DNA of 32,134 bases from Fibrobacter sp. UWR4 (GTDB lineage Bacteria > Fibrobacterota > Fibrobacteria > Fibrobacterales > Fibrobacteraceae): NCBI RefSeq assembly GCF_003149045.1, contig NZ_QGDU01000037.1, positions 1 through 32,134 of the forward strand, written 5' to 3'. The notes below the pieces were generated by a model that was not told the DNA's origin, did not search any database, and was given only the letters and a program-made list of their open reading frames with translations. Shown in pieces: positions 1-8,560 of the stretch (positions are counted from its first letter, which is position 1; each line of letters begins with the position of its first letter). The position numbers and the translations under genes are program-made.

Positions 1-52
1 ATTAAATTTTAGAAAATAGCCCATTTTTTGTTTAATTTAGGCGAAAGTCAAC

Positions 53-75
53 AAAAAAGGGTGGCGAAGCCACCC
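53..75 (-). terminator. Intrinsic terminator-like hairpin, minus strand
   Basis: A perfect 7-bp stem (59-65 with 69-75, loop GAA) is followed, on the minus strand, by six T residues (complement of the A run 53-58). On the plus strand the same hairpin has no T run and lies in the leader of the large surface-protein gene, just before its candidate ATG codons at 80 and 86. There is no recognisable minus-strand gene immediately to the right, so what it terminates is unclear. Confidence 0.5.
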
Positions 76-116
76 ACACATGTTGATGAAGAGCCAGAAT
101 TTTTTCTTATATCACA

Positions 117-3100
117 TTGGCTTTGTCCTTGGTTTCTTTTGTAAGTGCTGCAACAGTGATACCTGCAAAACCGAAACTTGTGGATGGATGCTATCAAATC
201 GGTACGGCCCAGGAACTGTATGGCTTTGCAGCCATTGTAAACGGTTCTAACGGGATGACGCAAGATCCCGCTGCCTGTGGTAAGCTTACTGCAAATATCG
301 TCGTAAACAAGAACGTTTTGAAAGACGGAGTTCTAAGTGCAGACAGTAACAGCTTTTCTGTTTGGACTCCCATTGAAAACTTCCGAGGCGTTTTCGATGG
401 TCAGTACCATACTATTTCAGGTTTGTATTTCAACAACCCTGATTATACCGAAAAAGATGTTGGGGCTGCTTTGTTTGCCTCCACAAAGACTGCTGCAAGG
501 GATACAATCGTTATCAAGAATTTTGGCTTGGAGGACTCCTATTTCGAAGGCCCAAATTCTGCAGGATTCGTGGCTGAATTGGATACAGGTGTGTTGTATA
601 TGGAAAACGTTTACAATGTATCGAAGTCAAAATCGGGTTTTATTGGAGATTTAGGTTCTACGGGTGTTCGTAGGCTGATTATCACAAATGCTTTTGATTT
701 GGAACCGAATGTAGTTTCTAAGCCTGTTCGAAAATTGTATGGATATACTGGTAGATATGAGATTGCCACCAATGTCTATTATATAGGCTCTTATCGAAAG
801 TCAGAGGGAGTTTATCTTACAAATGTTGTGTATGAGGATTTTGAAAATGGCTTAATCGCTTCTCTATTGCGTAGTGATGCTCATGGAGCAGCCTGGGGAC
901 AGGTGGTGGGTTCTGATCCTTATCCTCTGTTCAAGAGCGAAATGAGTGGTTATGATGGGGATTTGAAATTCTCCAAAATTACTTGGAACGCCTATACAGA
1001 ACATGAACCGTATCCGGATCGGTACTTGGAAGAACGTGGGATGGTTCTCCCTGAACCGACCCGTGAAGGCTATGTGTTTATTGGCTGGTACGAAGAAGAG
1101 GACTTGTCTAAAGCCCCTATAAAAGAGATTGAAAGTAAAATGACGGGGGACCTGAATCTTTATGCCCGTTGGGGGAAGGTCCCTGCATTAGTCGACGGTT
1201 GCTACGAAATTGGAACTGTAGAAGAACTATTCGGCTTTGCGAAGGCTGTTAATCGCAAAAGTAGAGATAGCAGATCATTCTGCGGAAAGCTGACTGCGAA
1301 TATTGATTTGAATGCCGCTTATGGAAATGACGACAAAAAATGGACCTACTGGATTCCTATCCAGAATTACAGTGGAATATTTGATGGTAACGGATTTACT
1401 ATTCATGGCCTGGAAATTAATCGTTATGCCAAGCATGCGGTCGATACTGTAAATGTTGGCTTGTTTGGAAGTGTCTTTTCTGCTTCAGTAACGGAACGTT
1501 CTGTCATCAAGAATCTGGGGGTGACAGGTGTGTACCTGGATGCCCGTTACTGCGTTGGTTCTCTTGTTGGCGATGCCTTTGATGTGGATATCATTAACAG
1601 CTATGCAGTAGGTACACCCCATGGAGACTTGATGACAGGTGGTCTTGTGGGTTGCGCCAAAAATGTTTCTATCAAGGAATCTTATTTTAGGGGTGCTGTA
1701 GGTTATGGCTGTGACTGTGGCTTGATATCCAAGGGCGGTCTTATTGGGGAAGGCTGTGGAAAAATTGAAATTATAAATTCCTACTATGCAGGCACATCGT
1801 CTTATCGTCCTTCGAGTGAACGTAATTTTGGTGGCTTGATTGGCTCAAGATCGGACTCCTTGACAATCATCAATTCCTTCGCCAAGAATTTTTATGAAAC
1901 CAAGGCCTTGGAAGGCGGTTTGCTTGGCCATGGTTCTACTTCTGGTGTTGTAATTGAAAATTCCTTCTATCAAACAAAGTCAACTTCGGATACAATCGCA
2001 TACGGCGCTACCTCTGCTGAATTTAAGAACGGTACCGTTGCTACCAAGTTGCGTAATTACAACAAGGATGGGGTGGATGGCTCCGTATGGGGACAGCTGG
2101 TTGGAGAGGATGAATATCCTAAGTTAATCGGGAAGATTACGGTCAATAAGGAAAATTCCATTGTGCCGAAAAATCCGAAACTGTCGGATAAGGGGTGCTA
2201 CCAGATTGGAACCGCAGAGGAACTGTATGGCTTTGCCCTTCTTGCAGAAGCGTCTCGCTTTGATCTGCTCCCGATTTGTGGCGAATTGACCGCAGACATC
2301 GTGGTGAATAAGAATGTGGTTGTCCAGGATAGCCTGCTGAATGGGGATGGCCGCAACTTCATTGTTTGGAATCCCATCAGAAATTTCAACGGCACATTGG
2401 ATGGAAAGGGCCATGTTATTTCTGGCCTGTATTACAATGATGCCATGGATACAAATGCGGTTGCCTTTATCGGTAATGCCCTTAGCGTGGATGAATTGTA
2501 TCCTTCCAAAATAGAGAATCTTGGAATTGTGGATTCCTACTTTAGAGGGAGTCGCACGGCAGCCGGCCTTGTGGGGAAGGTGGATGAGGGTAGTAAGAAA
2601 TTCTTTATCCGCAATAGCTATAACAGAGCTACGGTTCATGGCTACGAAGTGGGTGGCCTTGTTGGGTACTCCAAAGCAGATTATCTTGAAATTTCACAAA
2701 GCTACAATGGTGGTGCTCTTCTCGGAAGTTTGACCGCAGGTCTTGTGGAATATGCAAGGGGTGTGATTTCTATTGATAACTCCTTTAATGTAGGTTTTGT
2801 GAATCGCGGTTTTGGCCTAGTCAATGGTGTGGCGGATTCCCTGTCTGTCAGAAATTCCTATAGTGTGGATTTGGTTAATCCCAATCCTACTCATGGAATG
2901 GCTTGGGTTGGTGCAAGCTGGATTTCTGGCAAATACTCCTTTGAGAATGTGTTCGGTGTTGCGATGGATCCTTCTAAAGCGACAATACTTGCTTCCGATA
3001 GTAGTACCATTTGGGTAACGCTGGAACAGTATAAGAATGGTTCTGTGGCGACCGCACTGCATAACTATCATGGCGATGGTATGGATGGTTCCGTCTGGGG

Positions 3101-4976
3101 CCAGAATGTGGGTGTGGATTCTCACCCGGTGTTCTCTGGCAAAATTCAAAACTTGAGTAAGGATGTTATAAAGTCCAGTGTCAAGTTTGTGACCTTTGAC
3201 GGTGATACTCGAGAATACTATAGCGAGTATGTGGAAGGGGTGGCAATGGCCTTGCCATTTACTGCAAGAGAAAATCATGTGTTTGATGGTTGGTACGATA
3301 ATCCTACCTACGCCGGTTATCCAGTCACAGAAATTCCTGAGGACGCTACAGGAGCAAAGACTTATTACGCCAAGTGGATGCATTATCCGGATATTGTAGA
3401 GAACTGCTATGAAATCGGGGATGATGGAGAACTTTTCCTGTTTGCAGAAACTCTGAATAAGATTTACGACGATAGTAAAAATGAGGGTCGCGTCCTTTGT
3501 GCAAAGCTGACTGCAGATATTGTGGTCAATAGGAACGTTCTTGTGGACGGTACTCTAAATGTCGCAGATTCTTCCAAGTTCAAGAGATGGATTCCCATTA
3601 CTCGCTTTAGTGGTCTCTTTGATGGTCAGGGACATTCCATTTCAGGTTTGTTCTTTAGTTCTTCTGCAAATTATGTTGGCTTTATAAAAGAAGTTTTCGG
3701 AAGAACCGTTATCCGCGATTTGGATATTAAGGATTCCTATTTCAAGGGGTACGAAGGGGTAAGTTCGCTGGTCTCTGTTATGGATGGTTCTTCCAATCTC
3801 CTGCTGGAAAATGTACATAGCGAAAGTTATGTGTATGCCCAGTACCGGTATGGAGGCGGTCTGGTTGCCTATGCTGATGATGACGACACTCTAACTGTAA
3901 TAAATTGCGGTAAGTCCGATTCTACAAAGATGGGTAATCTGGGTGGTGGTCTATTAGGTGTATTCCACGGGACAGATGTGGTTATCGCAAACTCCTATAA
4001 TAAGGGCGATGTCTATGGAAGAAGCGATGTGGGCGGTCTACTTGGAAAGTTGAGTAGCGGAGGTTCTCTTAGCATTTACTATTCCTATAACGAAGGAAGT
4101 GTGGATGGATCTGCTGCTATTGGTGGCCTTTTTGGGGAAACCTCTCGCAATCTTCGTCTATGGAATTCCTATAACGTGGGTACGGTGACAGGCTTGAAAG
4201 TTGTGGGCGGTCTCTTTGGGTATTTTGCTGGCAGTGATTTCTCAGTGGTGAATACCTACAGCATGGCTACTGTGGTTGGCGATTCTGCAGTGGGAGACCT
4301 GATTGGCGGTACTTATAAATCAATGCCCGTAGAATTTGTCAATAGCTACTATGCCTATAACTCCTTGCCTGATGTTGGCGACACCAAGGCGACCTTGGCA
4401 GAATTCGTCGATGGCACGGTAGCGAAGAAGTTGCATGACTACAAGGATGAAAATCTGGATGGAACAGCCTGGGTGCAGTTGCCCAATGTGGATCATCCTG
4501 TCCTTGATGGGGAAGTGGTGGAATCCTTCGTTCGCAAACTTCCACGACTGCAGTTGAACAAGGACGATCTCGGACCGGAAAGTTCCAGTAGCACAATCTC
4601 CTGTTCTAGCAGTTCTGTGCAGAGTTCTTCCAGCATTGATGTTTCCAGCAGTTCTGAAAATGTTTCAAGCAGCTCTGTTACTTCGTCTTCTTCTGTGGAT
4701 ACAGAATCCTCCAGTTCTGAAGCGGAATCCAGCAGTAGCGAGAATCCTCTTGTTGCTCTCGGAATGACAGCTGCCCAATTCCGGGTTTACGGGATTTCTC
4801 GCGGCATTCAGGTGACGAATGTTCGCGTGGGGAGCGCTTACGCTGTATTTGATATGCAAGGACGTACTTTGCAAAATGGCATCGCAGGAACAACGGATTT
4901 CGTCCTGAAAATCCAGTCTCCGGGACGTTATCTGGTAAAAATTGCGGATTTGACGAAGAGTGTAATTGTAAAGTAG
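117..4976 (+). CDS. Giant secreted GLUG-repeat surface protein with InlB-type repeats and C-terminal sorting-like domain
   Basis: Probable secreted or surface-attached protein; its ligand cannot be told from the sequence. It contains four related modules beginning near residues 21, 359, 689 and 1093, each with a CYxIGTxxEL motif, a CGKLTA(N/D)I motif, a W-x-PI-x-x-(F/Y)-x-G-x-(F/L)-DG motif and many GLUG-type repeats (GGLVG, GGLIG, GGLLG). Listeria-Bacteroides (InlB B-repeat-like) units lie at about 290-350 and 1030-1085. A Ser-rich linker (about 1488-1544) precedes a C-terminal beta domain ending GRYLVKI...VIVK, which resembles type IX secretion sorting domains. The only in-frame start is TTG at 117, giving a hydrophobic signal core without its basic n-region. 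ATG at 86 encodes MKSQN in another frame; removing one T from the six-T run 100-105 joins it to the ORF and yields a classical signal peptide (MKSQNFSYITLALS, with cleavage after VSA). The gene is therefore probably frameshifted, phase-variable or carries a sequencing error. It is monocistronic, with a terminator downstream. Confidence 0.85.
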   Translation: MALSLVSFVSAATVIPAKPKLVDGCYQIGTAQELYGFAAIVNGSNGMTQDPAACGKLTANIVVNKNVLKDGVLSADSNSFSVWTPIENFRGVFDGQYHTISGLYFNNPDYTEKDVGAALFASTKTAARDTIVIKNFGLEDSYFEGPNSAGFVAELDTGVLYMENVYNVSKSKSGFIGDLGSTGVRRLIITNAFDLEPNVVSKPVRKLYGYTGRYEIATNVYYIGSYRKSEGVYLTNVVYEDFENGLIASLLRSDAHGAAWGQVVGSDPYPLFKSEMSGYDGDLKFSKITWNAYTEHEPYPDRYLEERGMVLPEPTREGYVFIGWYEEEDLSKAPIKEIESKMTGDLNLYARWGKVPALVDGCYEIGTVEELFGFAKAVNRKSRDSRSFCGKLTANIDLNAAYGNDDKKWTYWIPIQNYSGIFDGNGFTIHGLEINRYAKHAVDTVNVGLFGSVFSASVTERSVIKNLGVTGVYLDARYCVGSLVGDAFDVDIINSYAVGTPHGDLMTGGLVGCAKNVSIKESYFRGAVGYGCDCGLISKGGLIGEGCGKIEIINSYYAGTSSYRPSSERNFGGLIGSRSDSLTIINSFAKNFYETKALEGGLLGHGSTSGVVIENSFYQTKSTSDTIAYGATSAEFKNGTVATKLRNYNKDGVDGSVWGQLVGEDEYPKLIGKITVNKENSIVPKNPKLSDKGCYQIGTAEELYGFALLAEASRFDLLPICGELTADIVVNKNVVVQDSLLNGDGRNFIVWNPIRNFNGTLDGKGHVISGLYYNDAMDTNAVAFIGNALSVDELYPSKIENLGIVDSYFRGSRTAAGLVGKVDEGSKKFFIRNSYNRATVHGYEVGGLVGYSKADYLEISQSYNGGALLGSLTAGLVEYARGVISIDNSFNVGFVNRGFGLVNGVADSLSVRNSYSVDLVNPNPTHGMAWVGASWISGKYSFENVFGVAMDPSKATILASDSSTIWVTLEQYKNGSVATALHNYHGDGMDGSVWGQNVGVDSHPVFSGKIQNLSKDVIKSSVKFVTFDGDTREYYSEYVEGVAMALPFTARENHVFDGWYDNPTYAGYPVTEIPEDATGAKTYYAKWMHYPDIVENCYEIGDDGELFLFAETLNKIYDDSKNEGRVLCAKLTADIVVNRNVLVDGTLNVADSSKFKRWIPITRFSGLFDGQGHSISGLFFSSSANYVGFIKEVFGRTVIRDLDIKDSYFKGYEGVSSLVSVMDGSSNLLLENVHSESYVYAQYRYGGGLVAYADDDDTLTVINCGKSDSTKMGNLGGGLLGVFHGTDVVIANSYNKGDVYGRSDVGGLLGKLSSGGSLSIYYSYNEGSVDGSAAIGGLFGETSRNLRLWNSYNVGTVTGLKVVGGLFGYFAGSDFSVVNTYSMATVVGDSAVGDLIGGTYKSMPVEFVNSYYAYNSLPDVGDTKATLAEFVDGTVAKKLHDYKDENLDGTAWVQLPNVDHPVLDGEVVESFVRKLPRLQLNKDDLGPESSSSTISCSSSSVQSSSSIDVSSSSENVSSSSVTSSSSVDTESSSSEAESSSSENPLVALGMTAAQFRVYGISRGIQVTNVRVGSAYAVFDMQGRTLQNGIAGTTDFVLKIQSPGRYLVKIADLTKSVIVK

Positions 4977-5010
4977 ACTTATATCGCCAACTGTAGACTT
5001 TTAAAAGAAG

Positions 5011-5041
5011 AAAAGTGTGGACTTTTGTCCGCACTTTTTTT
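5011..5041 (+). terminator. Rho-independent terminator
   Basis: A 10-bp stem (5013-5022 with 5027-5036, one G-U pair, TTTT loop) runs into a T tract ending at 5041. It ends the transcript of the large surface-protein gene and separates it from the TIGR02147 gene. Confidence 0.85.
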
Positions 5042-5097
5042 ATATTGATATTGTATAGTCCTAAACCGAAAATATCTGCAATATTTTAGTTCCCTTT

Positions 5098-6018
5098 ATG
5101 ATTAATCTTTTTGAATATTTGAACTATCGAGAATTTTTAAGAGACGCATACGAAGAACGCCATTCAAGTGACTGGCGCTTTAGTCATCGCTTTATTGCAG
5201 AAAAGGCGGACTTTGATGCTTCCATGTTCAACAAGATTCTTCAGGGCAAGCGTAACTTGACACCTCGCCTGGTGTCCGTCTTTGCGGATATTTTCTGTCG
5301 TGACGAGCGAGAGAAGCAGTACTTTTCCGACATGGTTTCCTTTAACCAGGCGAAAAATCATTCTGAAAGTCGTCAGTATCTGGAAAAACTGGTGGCGACT
5401 AAGGAATGCAAGGTTGAGGAAGTTGCCCGCGATCAGTTTGAATATTTCGATCATTGGTATCATGCGGTTATTCGCGAACTGGTGACTTTTTATCCTTACG
5501 TGGGCGATGACGCTGCTTTAGGCTTGATGGTGCGTCCGCCTATTACCGCTAGTCAGGTGAAGTCTTCTATTGCTTTATTGGAACGACTTTCCATGATCCG
5601 CAAGAATCCAGAAACCGGTTTTTATGAACAGACCCAGGGCTTGATATCTAGCGGTAGCGAATCCTACAGCACCGCCGTAAATTCCTACATCCAACAGAAT
5701 CTGAATGTGGCAACTTCCGCAATTGACCGCTTCGATCGCGAGGAAAGAAATCTATCCACTCTGGCTTTTGCCTGTGACGAAAGTACCTACAGCGAACTTG
5801 TGGAAATGGTACGCAGGTTCCGTCGTGAAATTCTTGCGAAAGTAGGCCAGTGTCAGAAACCCAATCGTGTTTTCCAGTTGGGAATGCAGTTGTTTCCTTT
5901 AAGTGATCCCTATCCACCTCCTGTAAGGCGTGGACGTAAGCGCAAGATCCTTGGTGAGGAGTTGCGCAATGGTGACGTGTCTGATGATGTAGCTTCTCAG
6001 GAGGAGTCCGATGATTAA
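5098..6018 (+). CDS. TIGR02147 family regulator-like protein
   Basis: The 306-aa product opens with MINLFEYLNYREFLRDAYEE, followed by an HTH-like segment of the type FSHRFIAEKADFDASMFNKI...GKRNLTP (about residues 27-60). This is the hallmark of the TIGR02147 family, a paralogous group expanded in Fibrobacter and usually encoded beside a lipoprotein or carbohydrate-active gene. The N-terminal part resembles a helix-turn-helix, so a DNA-binding role is a reasonable inference but not proven. The C-terminus is rich in basic residues (RRGRKRK, about 279-285) and then acidic. The stop codon overlaps the start of the next gene by 8 bp, and the coding tail supplies that gene's AGGAGGA ribosome-binding site, so the two are translationally coupled. 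No clear promoter was recognised in the preceding 56 bases. Confidence 0.88.
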   Translation: MINLFEYLNYREFLRDAYEERHSSDWRFSHRFIAEKADFDASMFNKILQGKRNLTPRLVSVFADIFCRDEREKQYFSDMVSFNQAKNHSESRQYLEKLVATKECKVEEVARDQFEYFDHWYHAVIRELVTFYPYVGDDAALGLMVRPPITASQVKSSIALLERLSMIRKNPETGFYEQTQGLISSGSESYSTAVNSYIQQNLNVATSAIDRFDREERNLSTLAFACDESTYSELVEMVRRFRREILAKVGQCQKPNRVFQLGMQLFPLSDPYPPPVRRGRKRKILGEELRNGDVSDDVASQEESDD

Positions 6019-8173
6019 GCTTCGTTCGTTCCTACGCAGTGCACTTCCCGTTTCCCTGGTTGCGCTTTTGGGCCTTACCGCCTGCTCCGACAAGAAGGAT
6101 GTTGCTGGCGGTACCGAGGCGGAATCCACCATTGCGCTCCAGATTCAGCTGGCCGATGGTTCTCCTGCTGCAATGACCCGCGTGCGCATGCTGTCCGAAG
6201 ATTATATGTCCGATGGATTAGCTGACGCAGAATGGATCGTTTCGGATGACAAAGGTAAAGTCAAGTTTGAAAATGTATCCAACGGTTCTTACACCATTGA
6301 AGCTAGAAATACTTCTGGTGACAATGCGGAAGGCGCTGTTACCTATGTGACCTTGAATTCTGGAAACGAGATTTCCAATGTCATTGAGTTGGGGGAACTT
6401 ACTACCATTCAGGGGCGTGTAGCCGCCGGCCAGGGACCTTCTGTCATTCGCATTGCTGGCCTGGACCGTTATGTGGTTCCTGATAGTGCAGGCTATTTTG
6501 TAATTGACTCTCTTCCTGCAGGCAGTTTTGATTTGCAGATTGAAAGCCTTTCCAATCGCGGGACGATCAAGCTTGCCGCAGAAGCAGGCTCTGAAGTACC
6601 GGAAGTAAGTCTGGGTAGGGCCCGTGGCTTTGTGGTGGAAGACTTCGAAAGCTTTACGGGAATTTCCGCTACTGGCGAAATCCTTGGGGATGGCTGGTGG
6701 TATGCCCTGGATGCCGAAGGGAAGAACGTGATGCCCCTCTGGAATAAGGATCTTACCCGCAAGTATTCCGGTAGCGAGGGCTGCGCTTCTGGCGGCTGTG
6801 CCCGTACCGAAAACCGTATCGGGTTCCTTCTGGGAAATGCTGACTCGGCCTATGTCTTGCCGGGGCTTGATTCTCTTATGTTCTCTGCCCGCGGTAATGG
6901 AACCTTGCGTGTTGCAGTTTCCTTCGGTGGTTTCGGCGATTCTACAGAAGGTGGCTACGAAGCTGAAGTTGAACTGAAAAAAGTCTGGAAAGGCTTCGCC
7001 CTCGCAATTGAAGATATGAAGCCTTATGGTAAGGCTTCCGATAAGGATGTTAAGGTGGGTCGAATTGATTTCCGACTCATCGATGGTGATACCCTGTTCC
7101 TGGATGATGTGACCCTCGGTGGAATCGATGAAAGTGTGGTGAAAAATGCTGCGACCAAAAATCAGGATTATTCCGTCTACTCTGAAGATTGGTCTGCACA
7201 CGATGCCCTGATTGCTTCTGCAGAAGGTTATGCTGCCGGTATTCAAGGTGGTGCAGGTGGTATCATTTGCCGCGTGACCACTCAGGAAGATTACATCGTT
7301 GTGGATGATTCCACCAATATTGATACTTTGGGCAACGTGGGGACAAAGGTCATTGTGGCTCCTGGTTCCTTGCGTGATTGTGCCATGCGCGATACTGCAG
7401 CTTGGGTTTTGTTTGAAAAGAGCGGTGAGTACCATTTGGGGTCTCCTCTCCGTATTGCTTCTAACAAGACTTTTGATGGCCGCGGTCGCGATGTCCAAAT
7501 TACTGGAACAGGAATCATGACTGATGGTACTACGGAAGTGATTTTTGAAAATATCACTTTCAATGCGCCATCCCTTTACGAAAAGGACTCTACCATGCGC
7601 AGGGCTATTTCCCTGCACAACATTACCAGCAAGATTTGGATTGACCATTGTACTTTCGATGAATACCCGATTTATCAGATTGACATGAAGCGCGGCTCCT
7701 TCGATGTGACGATTTCCTGGTCCAAGTTCCAGAATGCGGAAACAGGTGTCCTGTTTGGCTTGGAACCGGACTTGTTCAAGGAAACGTTCCAGACATTGAC
7801 CATGCATCATAACTACTTTGCCAATATGAGTGTGTCTGGCGTATTTGCCCGTGCCGGTATGCTCCATGCCTACAACAACTTCTTTATGGACGTAGACCAC
7901 TATGGCGTGGAATGTACGGATTCTGCCCGTTGCTACATCGAGAAGAACATTTTCACCAAGGACAATGCCGTTTCCCTCTACAGATTGTGGGAAGATGGCG
8001 TTGCTGTGGATACCACTGTCGGCTTTGTGAAAATGACTGAAAACTGGTATGTGAACGGCGGCAAGGAAATGATTAGCGACGCATTCGGTTATAAGCCCGA
8101 ATATGAATATGCCGCAGAAGCTGCTGACGCAAAGCTTGCCTGGACTCTTAAGAAAAAAACAGGTCCCCGTTAA
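6011..8173 (+). CDS. Lipoprotein with CarboxypepD_reg-like, carbohydrate-binding-like and PL1 pectate-lyase-like domains
   Basis: The N-terminus is a lipoprotein signal peptide with lipobox LTAC, predicting lipidation at Cys25 and anchoring in the envelope. Residues about 40-200 look like two small beta-sandwich regulatory repeats. Residues about 211-373 resemble a galactose-binding-type carbohydrate-binding module (VVEDFESFTG...LFLDDVTLGG). Residues about 395-700 match polysaccharide lyase family 1: WIDHCTFD, VTISWSKF, HHNYF (from 599) and HAYNN (619-623). In PL1 the stretch between HHN and HxYNN normally contains R-x-P-x-x-R. Here the aligned catalytic Arg is Ser609 and the Pro is Val611; only the second Arg (614) remains. 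The domain may therefore be inactive as a classical pectate lyase, a binding module, or use another mechanism. The start at 6011 is supported by AGGAGGA just upstream and by the overlap with the TIGR02147 gene. Confidence 0.88.
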   Translation: MIKLRSFLRSALPVSLVALLGLTACSDKKDVAGGTEAESTIALQIQLADGSPAAMTRVRMLSEDYMSDGLADAEWIVSDDKGKVKFENVSNGSYTIEARNTSGDNAEGAVTYVTLNSGNEISNVIELGELTTIQGRVAAGQGPSVIRIAGLDRYVVPDSAGYFVIDSLPAGSFDLQIESLSNRGTIKLAAEAGSEVPEVSLGRARGFVVEDFESFTGISATGEILGDGWWYALDAEGKNVMPLWNKDLTRKYSGSEGCASGGCARTENRIGFLLGNADSAYVLPGLDSLMFSARGNGTLRVAVSFGGFGDSTEGGYEAEVELKKVWKGFALAIEDMKPYGKASDKDVKVGRIDFRLIDGDTLFLDDVTLGGIDESVVKNAATKNQDYSVYSEDWSAHDALIASAEGYAAGIQGGAGGIICRVTTQEDYIVVDDSTNIDTLGNVGTKVIVAPGSLRDCAMRDTAAWVLFEKSGEYHLGSPLRIASNKTFDGRGRDVQITGTGIMTDGTTEVIFENITFNAPSLYEKDSTMRRAISLHNITSKIWIDHCTFDEYPIYQIDMKRGSFDVTISWSKFQNAETGVLFGLEPDLFKETFQTLTMHHNYFANMSVSGVFARAGMLHAYNNFFMDVDHYGVECTDSARCYIEKNIFTKDNAVSLYRLWEDGVAVDTTVGFVKMTENWYVNGGKEMISDAFGYKPEYEYAAEAADAKLAWTLKKKTGPR

Positions 8174-8174
8174 T

Positions 8175-8441
8175 ATGAAGAAAAAACTTCCTGCAATTCT
8201 TTTCCTGATTTCTACAGGCTTTTCTGTGGTGGTCTACCTAAAGGTAGCTGAATTTTCTGGCTACGAACTTCTGGGAGCGTTTGCTGCCATCGGTTTCTAT
8301 ATGGCGGTGTTCGCCCTTCTTTGTGTACTGTTCAATACCAAGGAGAACGAAGGGGAGACTAAGTCTACCTGGCAGGAATTGAAGGAACTTCAGGAAGCCG
8401 CCAAGAAGGCGGCGGAACAAGTTGAAGCCGAAAAGAAATAG
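8175..8441 (+). CDS. Small membrane protein with C-terminal coiled coil
   Basis: An 88-aa protein, not recognised as a named family. It starts MKKKLP, has two hydrophobic segments (about residues 6-22 and 32-52) and ends in a charged helix of Lys, Glu and Ala (EELQEAAKKAAEQ type) likely to form a coiled coil in the cytoplasm. The ATG at 8175 lies one base after the lipoprotein stop codon, so the gene is probably the third member of the TIGR02147-lipoprotein operon. Longer in-frame starts lie inside the lipoprotein gene and are less likely. Confidence 0.7.
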   Translation: MKKKLPAILFLISTGFSVVVYLKVAEFSGYELLGAFAAIGFYMAVFALLCVLFNTKENEGETKSTWQELKELQEAAKKAAEQVEAEKK

Positions 8442-8458
8442 GTGGCACGTAATTTGCG
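8442..8458 (+). promoter_or_regulatory. Sigma-54 (-24/-12) promoter for the M32 peptidase gene
   Basis: TGGCACG at 8443-8449 and TTGC at 8454-8457 have the GG and GC dinucleotides separated by exactly 10 bases, matching the sigma-54 consensus TGGCACG-N4-TTGC. It begins immediately after the stop codon of the small membrane protein and points at the carboxypeptidase gene. The predicted transcription start is near 8469. This is a sequence match only; the activator site was not identified. Confidence 0.65.
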
Positions 8459-8475
8459 TACATCCCTATGGAAGT

Positions 8476-8505
8476 CCCAGACGCTGCCTGGGCTTTTCAT
8501 TTTTT
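8476..8505 (+). terminator. Hairpin with T-rich tail: terminator or leader attenuator
   Basis: CCCAG (8476-8480) pairs with CTGGG (8488-8492) and is followed by two T runs (8494-8497 and 8500-8505). It could end the upstream lipoprotein operon. Because it lies only a few bases after the predicted sigma-54 start, it would also form at the very 5' end of the peptidase mRNA. The stem is short, so either reading is tentative. Confidence 0.45.
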
Positions 8506-8560
8506 GTCGTTTTTATAAATTCTTGCGGAAACAATTACATCCCTTGTTAAAAGGTTCGTC

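Noticed and set aside
6218-7900. 560-aa minus-strand ORF opposite the PL1 lipoprotein gene
   Set aside because: The plus-strand gene has a lipobox, ribosome-binding site and lyase motifs; the antisense product has none.
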